DNA of 5,061 nt from Chloroflexota bacterium (GTDB taxonomy: Bacteria; Chloroflexota; Anaerolineae; 4572-78). Positions 1 through 4,053 of this stretch are shown piece after piece; position 1 is the first letter of the stretch, and each line of letters starts with the position of its first letter. The notes below the pieces were generated by a model that searched no databases, was not told where the DNA came from, and saw nothing but the letters and a program-made list of their open reading frames with translations. The DNA is taken from NCBI GenBank assembly GCA_024278725.1, contig JAJRSQ010000009.1, positions 1 to 5,061 of the forward strand. The letters run 5' to 3'. The position numbers and the translations under genes are program-made.

Positions 1-5
1 ATTTG

Positions 6-40
6 GGTTTCAGGTTTCAGATTCAAGGTTTCGGGTTCCA
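6..40. repeat. Degenerate heptamer tandem repeat, GGTTTCA type (5 units)
   Basis: Five consecutive 7-bp units can be read: GGTTTCA, GGTTTCA, GATTCAA, GGTTTCG and GGTTCCA. The first two are identical and the others drift at one to three positions. The block continues directly into an 8-bp repeat. It lies downstream of the last gene of the cluster, on the 3' side of cbiET, and has no coding potential that I can see. Its left limit may be outside the window. Confidence 0.75.
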
Positions 41-80
41 AAATTACAGGGTTACAGAGTTGCAAGGTTGCAGGGTTGCA
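41..80. repeat. Degenerate octamer tandem repeat, GGGTTGCA type (5 units)
   Basis: Five consecutive 8-bp units are visible: AAATTACA, GGGTTACA, GAGTTGCA, AGGTTGCA and GGGTTGCA. The period changes from 7 to 8 exactly at the end of the preceding block. A 6-bp joint (ATTACG) separates this block from the next heptamer block. No hairpin followed by a T-run is apparent here on the minus strand, so I do not call a terminator for the cluster. Confidence 0.75.
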
Positions 81-86
81 ATTACG

Positions 87-142
87 CATCACGTTTCACG
101 TTTCACGTTTCACGTTTCACGCATCACGCCTCACGTTTCACG
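87..142. repeat. Heptamer tandem repeat, TTTCACG type (8 units), overlapping the cbiET 3' end
   Basis: Eight head-to-tail 7-bp units fill 56 bp without a gap: CATCACG, four TTTCACG, CATCACG, CCTCACG and TTTCACG. Every unit ends in TCACG. The cbiET stop codon (124-126) lies inside the sixth unit, so the last residues of that protein are encoded by repeat DNA. The period of 7 is not a multiple of 3, so gaining or losing one unit upstream of the stop would shift the frame of the protein tail. There are no unique spacers, so this is not a CRISPR array. Confidence 0.9.
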
Positions 143-1341
143 TCCACCAGCATAAAAACGGGGTTCAACGGTTTGAAGCGCATCAGCGATAAAATCGGTT
201 CGCCGCGCTGAATTTGAATCTGCGACACGCGCGCATCGGGCAGCAATTGGCGGGCGAGATGCAGATTATCCAACGCCACCACGTTGACGACCAATCGCCC
301 ACGGGGATGCAATCGCTTTTTCGCCTCGACGATAATTTCCGCCAGCTTGCCCCCACTGCCACCGATGAAAACCGCGTGCGGGTCGAGCCAATCCGCCAGC
401 GCATCGGGGGCGCGCCCCTGCTGCCAACGGTAATTTCGCGCCGGAAACCGCCGCTGATTCTCGGCGATATAGCGGCACAGCTCCGCGCGTTTTTCTACCG
501 CAAAAACCGCCGCCGACGGTTGCGCCCGCGCCGCTTCCAGCCCCACCGCACCGCTCCCCGCGCCGATGTCCCACAGCACTTCGCCCGGTTGCAGCGCCAA
601 TTCCGCCAGCGCCAGCAACCGAATTTCGCGTTTGGTGATTTGCCCCCGCCACAGCGAAAAAGCATCATCCGGCAAACCGGGCGGGATGGCGGCGGGGGGC
701 GGCGTTGGATTCCAAACCACCAGCACATTCAGCGGAGCGAAAGTTTGCCGCCGGGCGGCATCCAATGTGGTGCGAATGATGCGCTCATCCGCGCGCCCCA
801 GATTTTCGCAGACGGCGCAGGGGGTATCGGCAGGCAAGCCGACCGCCAGCAACCGCGCGGCGATGGCGGCGGGCGTATTCGTTTTGTCGGTCAGAATGGC
901 GGCTTTTTCCGCCGCCAAAATCTGCGGGATGACGGTTTCCGGCGGGCGGGCGTGCGCGCTGAGGAGCGCCGCATCGTGCCACGGTTCCCCCAATGCGGCG
1001 AAGGCAAGTTGAAACGCTGTCGGAGCGGGGAAAAGGCGCAGCGCATCGGGCGGGAAATAACGGCGCAGTGTCCCGCCGATACCGTAAAAAAGGGGGTCGC
1101 CCGACGCCAGCACCACCACCCGCACGCCCTGCCGTCGCGCCATTTTCAGCCGCGCCGCCAGCGCGTCCATTTTTCCGGCAATGGTGATTTTCTCGCCGGA
1201 AAACGTCCCGAAATGCGCCAGATGTCGCTTGCCGCCGACCAGCACATCGGCGCGGGAAATTTCAGCGCGGTGGGCGGCGGGCAGGCTGTCGGCATCGCCA
1301 TTCATGCCGATGATGGTGATGGGGGGTGTTTCAGTTGACAT
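124..1341 (-). CDS. cbiET: Bifunctional (cobalt-)precorrin-6B/6Y C5,C15-methyltransferase, decarboxylating (CbiE-CbiT fusion)
   Basis: A 405-residue cytoplasmic enzyme, the CobL-type fusion of CbiE and CbiT. It uses S-adenosylmethionine to methylate C5 and C15 of the corrin precursor and decarboxylates the acetate side chain at C12. The CbiE half (about 1-210) shows GMNGD near the N-terminus, VVGGKRHL-like VLVGGKRHL (33-41), LASGDPLFYGIGG (78-90) and PAPTAFQLAFAALG (106-119). The CbiT half (about 228-400) begins RGQITKREIRLLAL (232-245). Its class I methyltransferase glycine loop is WDIGAGSGAVGLEAA (257-271), and FIGGSGG is at 325-331. I chose the ATG at 1339-1341 because GGAG sits 6 nt upstream; the longer in-frame start 36 nt earlier would add a tail lying within cbiD. 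The start overlaps the cbiD 3' end by 11 bp, which suggests coupled translation. The last few codons lie in a heptamer repeat, so the C-terminus VDVKREA is probably not conserved. Identification is secure. Confidence 0.95.
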   Translation of the reverse strand: MSTETPPITIIGMNGDADSLPAAHRAEISRADVLVGGKRHLAHFGTFSGEKITIAGKMDALAARLKMARRQGVRVVVLASGDPLFYGIGGTLRRYFPPDALRLFPAPTAFQLAFAALGEPWHDAALLSAHARPPETVIPQILAAEKAAILTDKTNTPAAIAARLLAVGLPADTPCAVCENLGRADERIIRTTLDAARRQTFAPLNVLVVWNPTPPPAAIPPGLPDDAFSLWRGQITKREIRLLALAELALQPGEVLWDIGAGSGAVGLEAARAQPSAAVFAVEKRAELCRYIAENQRRFPARNYRWQQGRAPDALADWLDPHAVFIGGSGGKLAEIIVEAKKRLHPRGRLVVNVVALDNLHLARQLLPDARVSQIQIQRGEPILSLMRFKPLNPVFMLVDVKREA

Positions 1342-2473
1342 TTGCTTCTCCCGTGCCGAGCAATTTGCCGCGCACATCGAAACAAAGGACGTTCACCGCA
1401 AATGCGCCGTTGATGAATCGGCGGGCATTTTCGGCGGCGCGCTGCGCCAATTCGGTTTCCAAGCCCGATATGCCCGCTTTCCGCAGAATCATTTGGGTGT
1501 GCCGAGCGGTGTTCGCCGTGCGCACTTGCGCCACCACTTCCGCCGGCGCGCCGATGTCCGCCGCCACCGCCGCCAGAAAATCATGGTCGATGGTGCCGCT
1601 GCTGACGTGCGTTTGGAAGCGTCCCTGCGCCATTTTGGAAAGTTTACCCACCATTGTGGAAATGCTCACCCGCGATATTTTCAGCCGCCGCGCCTGTTTC
1701 AGGGCATAATCCAGATGGTCGCCCACCTGCAAAAATGCCATTTCGGGCAAATGCGGATATTGCGCCCGCGCATAAGTTTCGCTGCGGTTGCCGGTGGTGA
1801 AAACCACGTGCATCGCACCGTTTGCCACCGCAACTTTCATTTCCACATAAATGCTGGCGCGGTATGCCGAAACGGAATACGGTTTGACGATACCGGTGGT
1901 TCCCAAAATGGAAATGCCGCCCAGAATGCCCAATCGGGGATTATAGGTTTCGGCGGCGATTTTTTCGCCGTGGGGCACAGTGATGGTGATTTTCACCCCC
2001 CGCGTCGCCAACTGCTGCCCCGCTTCGGCGCGGACGGCGGCTTCAATCATTCGCCGGGGCACGGGGTTGATGGCAGGCTCGCCGACCGGCACGGGCAAGC
2101 CCGGTTTGGTGACGGTTCCCACCCCCGCGCCGCCAGTGATGACGATTTCCGGCGCGGGGAGCCACTCGGCGGTGGCTTGAATTTCCGCCCCGTGCGTCAC
2201 GTCGGGGTCGTCGCCCGCATCTTTGATGACCCCGCAGCGGACGCGATGACGCGCCACAAACTCACAGCGCGCCATCCGAAAAGTGACGTTTTTGCGGACA
2301 GGCAGGTCAATCGTCACCGCCGAAATTGTTTCGCCGGAAACCAGCGCGCGCACGGCGGCGGTGGTCGTGGCGGTGGCGCACGCGCCGGTGGTGTACCCTT
2401 CGCGCAGATTTTCTTTGCGCCAAGCGGCATCACTATGAACTTTTTTCGCCCGATTGCCCATTAATTCGCTCAT
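1331..2473 (-). CDS. cbiD: Cobalt-precorrin-5B C1-methyltransferase (CbiD)
   Basis: A 380-residue protein, normal length for CbiD. This enzyme uses S-adenosylmethionine to methylate C1 after CbiG opens the lactone ring, and it is characteristic of the cobalt-early (anaerobic) pathway. Family hallmarks are clear: REGYTTGACATATTTAA (24-40), KDAGDDPDVTHGAEI (84-98), GGAGVGTVTKPGL (114-126), GEPAINPVPRRMI (131-143) and the glycine-rich LGILGGISILGTTG (181-194) followed by IVKPYS. The ATG at 2471-2473 lies within the left copy of an 11-bp duplication made by the insertion just upstream. Its Shine-Dalgarno is weak (GUGGA close to the ATG). A second ATG at residue 5 (2459-2461) is an alternative start and also lacks a good site. 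The gene ends in an 11-bp overlap with cbiET. Before the insertion its start would have overlapped the cobH stop as ATGA. Confidence 0.96.
   Translation of the reverse strand: MSELMGNRAKKVHSDAAWRKENLREGYTTGACATATTTAAVRALVSGETISAVTIDLPVRKNVTFRMARCEFVARHRVRCGVIKDAGDDPDVTHGAEIQATAEWLPAPEIVITGGAGVGTVTKPGLPVPVGEPAINPVPRRMIEAAVRAEAGQQLATRGVKITITVPHGEKIAAETYNPRLGILGGISILGTTGIVKPYSVSAYRASIYVEMKVAVANGAMHVVFTTGNRSETYARAQYPHLPEMAFLQVGDHLDYALKQARRLKISRVSISTMVGKLSKMAQGRFQTHVSSGTIDHDFLAAVAADIGAPAEVVAQVRTANTARHTQMILRKAGISGLETELAQRAAENARRFINGAFAVNVLCFDVRGKLLGTGEANVN
1348..1352 (-). promoter_or_regulatory. Shine-Dalgarno site of cbiET (GGGAG)
   Basis: On the minus strand GGGAG stands 6 nt before the ATG at 1339-1341, inside the 3' end of cbiD. 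It decides the cbiET start in favour of the protein beginning MSTETPP rather than the upstream in-frame ATG at 1375-1377. Confidence 0.65.
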
Positions 2474-2478
2474 TGTTC
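2468..2478. repeat. Target-site duplication, left copy (GCTCATTGTTC)
   Basis: An 11-bp perfect direct repeat of 2672-2682, flanking the 193-bp insertion. Read on the minus strand it is GAACAATGAGC. The ATG inside this copy is the cbiD start codon. The bases just outside the 11 bp differ between the two copies, so the repeat length is exact. Confidence 0.8.
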
Positions 2479-2479
2479 C

Positions 2480-2495
2480 ACGGTTGTTGCAAAGT
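2480..2495 (+). repeat. Terminal inverted repeat, left end
   Basis: ACGGTTGTTGCAAAGT pairs with the reverse complement of 2656-2671 (AGGGCTGTTGCAAAGT), with two mismatches near the outer end. One extra base (C at 2479) separates it from the left direct repeat. TGTTGCAAA-type ends are common at IS termini. Confidence 0.75.
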
Positions 2496-2595
2496 AAATT
2501 TTAAGGTTGCTGTTTTTCATGATTTCACGCCGCAGGGGCGATTTGCGAGCCGCTCTTACGCACTTTCTTCCGGTTTTAACGAAAATCGGTGGCGC

Positions 2596-2625
2596 TGTAG
2601 GGGCACGCTGCAGCGTGCCCCTACA
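2596..2625. repeat. 30-bp perfect palindrome (15-bp arms, no spacer)
   Basis: The left arm TGTAGGGGCACGCTG (2596-2610) is the exact reverse complement of 2611-2625. Transcribed in either direction it would form a strong GC-rich hairpin in the cobH-cbiD message. It is not followed closely by a T-run on the minus strand, so a classical intrinsic terminator is not supported. It lies near the middle of the MITE-like element and may be part of it or a separate repeat nested within it. GTAGGGGCACG-type palindromes are, from memory, dispersed in many copies in some bacterial genomes. Confidence 0.85.
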
Positions 2626-2655
2626 TTTCCTGCGCAAAGTATTGTTTGTCAAGCG

Positions 2656-2671
2656 ACTTTGCAACAGCCCT
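2656..2671 (-). repeat. Terminal inverted repeat, right end
   Basis: Read on the minus strand this is AGGGCTGTTGCAAAGT, matching the left end at 14 of 16 positions. It abuts the right direct repeat (2672-2682) with no intervening base. Just inside it on the minus strand is TTGACA (2652-2647), a perfect -35 hexamer with no convincing -10 after it. Confidence 0.75.
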
Positions 2672-2682
2672 GCTCATTGTTC
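2672..2682. repeat. Target-site duplication, right copy (GCTCATTGTTC)
   Basis: The second copy of the 11-bp direct repeat. On the minus strand it reads GAACAATGAGC and carries the last two sense codons of cobH (GAA CAA) and its TGA stop (2674-2676). The ATG also present in it is not used as a start in this copy. Confidence 0.8.
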
Positions 2683-3297
2683 AATATTGAGGGTCAGCCG
2701 CAATAGCGCGTTCATAATCGCGGCGGCGACGGTTGACCCCCCTTTTCTGCCCGTCACGGTGATGTATGGCACGTCCAGCGTTTGCAATGCCGCTTTCGAC
2801 TCGGCGGCATTGACGAATCCCACCGGCACGCCGACCACCAGCGCGGGGCGCACCCCTTCTTTCCGCACCAGCCGAATCACTTCCAGCAGGGCGGTGGGCG
2901 CATTGCCAATTGCCACAATGCCGCCGTGAATTTTATCGGCATTGTGGCGCATTGCGATGGTGGCGCGAGTTGTGCCGGCGGCGCGCGCCATTTCCGCCAC
3001 CACCGGATTGCCGATGTCGCAAATTTTTCGCCCGCCGAGTTTGCCCAGCAGCATTTGGCTGATACCGACTTCCACCATGCGCACATCGGTGATGATGGCA
3101 CATCCCCGTTGCAGGGCGCGAATGCCCGCCGCCACCGCGCCGGGCGAAAATCGGAGCAGGTGCAGAAAATCAAAATCCGCCGAAGCGTGGATGACCCGCA
3201 CGGCAACGGTCAATTCGTCCGGTGAAAGGTTATGCTCGCCCAACTCGGCGCGGATGATGCGGAAACTTTCTTTTTCGATGGGGTGTTGGGTTATCAT
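2674..3297 (-). CDS. cobH: Precorrin-8X / cobalt-precorrin-8 methylmutase (CobH/CbiC)
   Basis: A 207-residue cytoplasmic enzyme of normal family length. It shifts the methyl group from C11 to C12 of (cobalt-)precorrin-8 to form (cobalt-)cobyrinate, with no cofactor. The catalytic histidine sits in RVIHASAD at residue 37. Other family motifs are ITDVRMVEVGI (69-79), MRHNADKIHGGIVAIGNAPTAL across 116-137, VVGVPVGFVNAAESK (154-168) and GRKGGSTVAAA (183-193). The ATG at 3295-3297 is supported by GGAGG 8 nt upstream, inside the end of cobJ, and the gap to cobJ is 3 bp. The protein ends LTLNIEQ, and its last codons and stop lie in the right copy of the target duplication. The stop is therefore probably ancestral: it would have overlapped the cbiD ATG before the insertion. 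With CbiD nearby, the cobalt-dependent name CbiC may be more apt. Confidence 0.96.
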   Translation of the reverse strand: MITQHPIEKESFRIIRAELGEHNLSPDELTVAVRVIHASADFDFLHLLRFSPGAVAAGIRALQRGCAIITDVRMVEVGISQMLLGKLGGRKICDIGNPVVAEMARAAGTTRATIAMRHNADKIHGGIVAIGNAPTALLEVIRLVRKEGVRPALVVGVPVGFVNAAESKAALQTLDVPYITVTGRKGGSTVAAAIMNALLRLTLNIEQ

Positions 3298-3300
3298 TGG

Positions 3301-4053
3301 CTATCCCTCCCTCAAACTGTATTTTCCGGCATATCCGCGCGGGGTGACCATTTTCCCGTTGCTGATGAAGGTGTGCCGGTTGCCGACGATGATGATGGTG
3401 ACCATATTCACCTCGGCGGCAGGCAATGCCGACAGGGTGATGATTTCCACCGTCTGTTTTTCCCGATAGGCGGCGCGCACCACTCCAACGGGGGTTTCCG
3501 GTGGCAGATGGCGCGCCAGAATTTCGCAGGTCAGTTCAAAAGGCTCCACCCGCTGTTTCCCTTTGGGATTGTACAGGCACAGGATGAAACCCGCGCCGAC
3601 TGCCGCTTCCACCCGCCGCAAAATATCGTCGCGGGGAACCAGTTGGTCGCTCAGGCTGATAGCGGCGAAATCGGTCATCAACGGTGCGCCCAACAGCGCC
3701 GCCGCCGCATTCAGCGCGGAAATGCCGGGGATGACCGTCACGTCCACCGCATCATCGCCGCGTTGGCGCAAAACTTCATACACCAGCCCCGCCATGCCGT
3801 ACACACCGGCATCACCGCCGGAGACGAGCGCGACTTTTTGCCCGGCGAGCGCAAAATCCACCGCCTGATTGACGCGCTGCACTTCCTGCCGCATTCCGGT
3901 TGCCCGGCGCGGGGTATCGGGGGCGATGTTTTTCAGCAGGCGCAAATAGGTTTTATAGCCGATGATGATGTCGGCGCGATTGAGGGCGCGGTGCGCAGCG
4001 GGGGTGATGTGCGCTTCCGCGCCGGGTCCAATGCCGATGACGGTGATGCTCAT
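3301..4053 (-). CDS. cobJ: Precorrin-3B / cobalt-factor III C17-methyltransferase (CobJ/CbiH)
   Basis: A 250-residue stand-alone member of the tetrapyrrole (SUMT-like) methylase family. It methylates C17 with S-adenosylmethionine and drives ring contraction of the macrocycle, yielding (cobalt-)precorrin-4. Visible motifs in order are the N-terminal GIGPG loop (7-11), TGMRQEV (52-58), the cofactor loop SGGDAGVYGMAG (78-89), IPGISALNAAAALLGAP (108-124), SLSDQLVPRDDI (133-144), LYNPKGKQR (160-168), VGNRHTF (223-229) and the C-terminal TPRGYAGKY (237-245). It is not fused to CbiG, although such fusions occur. The ATG at 4051-4053 overlaps the cobT stop as ATGA, and GGAG lies 8 nt upstream (4065-4062), so the start is well supported and translation is likely coupled to cobT. 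With CbiD in the same cluster, the cobalt-containing substrate (CbiH role) is the likelier one. Confidence 0.96.
   Translation of the reverse strand: MSITVIGIGPGAEAHITPAAHRALNRADIIIGYKTYLRLLKNIAPDTPRRATGMRQEVQRVNQAVDFALAGQKVALVSGGDAGVYGMAGLVYEVLRQRGDDAVDVTVIPGISALNAAAALLGAPLMTDFAAISLSDQLVPRDDILRRVEAAVGAGFILCLYNPKGKQRVEPFELTCEILARHLPPETPVGVVRAAYREKQTVEIITLSALPAAEVNMVTIIIVGNRHTFISNGKMVTPRGYAGKYSLREG
3304..3312 (-). promoter_or_regulatory. Strong Shine-Dalgarno of cobH (AGGGAGGGA)
   Basis: On the minus strand AGGGAGGGA, containing a full GGAGG (3310-3306), lies 8 nt before the cobH ATG and is encoded within the last codons of cobJ. It is the best ribosome-binding site in the window and contrasts with the weak site in front of cbiD. 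Confidence 0.75.

Larger units (their letters stand above)
2479..2671. mobile_element. MITE-like non-autonomous insertion (193 bp) between cobH and cbiD
   Basis: This stretch fills nearly all of the 200-bp gap in an otherwise tightly packed gene cluster. Its ends are inverted repeats sharing GGYTGTTGCAAAGT: 2480-2495 on the plus strand against 2656-2671 on the minus strand, 14 of 16 positions alike with 11 consecutive identical. An 11-bp perfect direct repeat abuts it on both sides. It is too short for a transposase, and I recognise no protein domain in any frame. At its centre is a 30-bp perfect palindrome. These traits fit a miniature inverted-repeat transposable element or an internally deleted IS. 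A duplication of about 11 bp is within the range of IS4-like elements, but I cannot assign a family from the sequence alone. The element and one direct repeat together add 204 bp (68 codons). Confidence 0.75.

Noticed and set aside
87..142. CRISPR-like array
   Set aside because: The units are 7 bp, contiguous and without spacers, so it is a simple tandem repeat.
214..1338. Plus-strand open frame (374 codons) antisense to cbiET
   Set aside because: Arg/Gln/His-rich low-information translation opposite a secure gene; no ribosome site or family motif.
1342..1377. Longer cbiET start at 1377 adding MCAANCSAREKQ
   Set aside because: The extension lies wholly within the end of cbiD and has no ribosome site in its favour, while GGAG precedes the ATG at 1341 at a normal distance.
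1181..2464. Long plus-strand open frame (427 codons) antisense to cbiD
   Set aside because: It is the mirror of a well-supported gene. Its translation is rich in His, Arg and Gly without any family motif, as expected for antisense frames in GC-rich DNA.
2596..2625. Intrinsic terminator between cobH and cbiD
   Set aside because: The hairpin is strong, but no T-run follows on the minus strand, and two pathway genes lie downstream in the same direction.
2470..2664. 64-codon minus-strand frame as a real small protein gene
   Set aside because: It starts at TTG inside the terminal repeat, runs through the palindrome, has no good ribosome site and no recognisable domain. Its end is explained by the target duplication. 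The possible coupling role is listed as a finding only.
2681..2690. 10-bp palindrome TCAATATTGA near the cobH 3' end as an operator
   Set aside because: It is inside the coding sequence, short and AT-rich, and such a palindrome is easily expected by chance.
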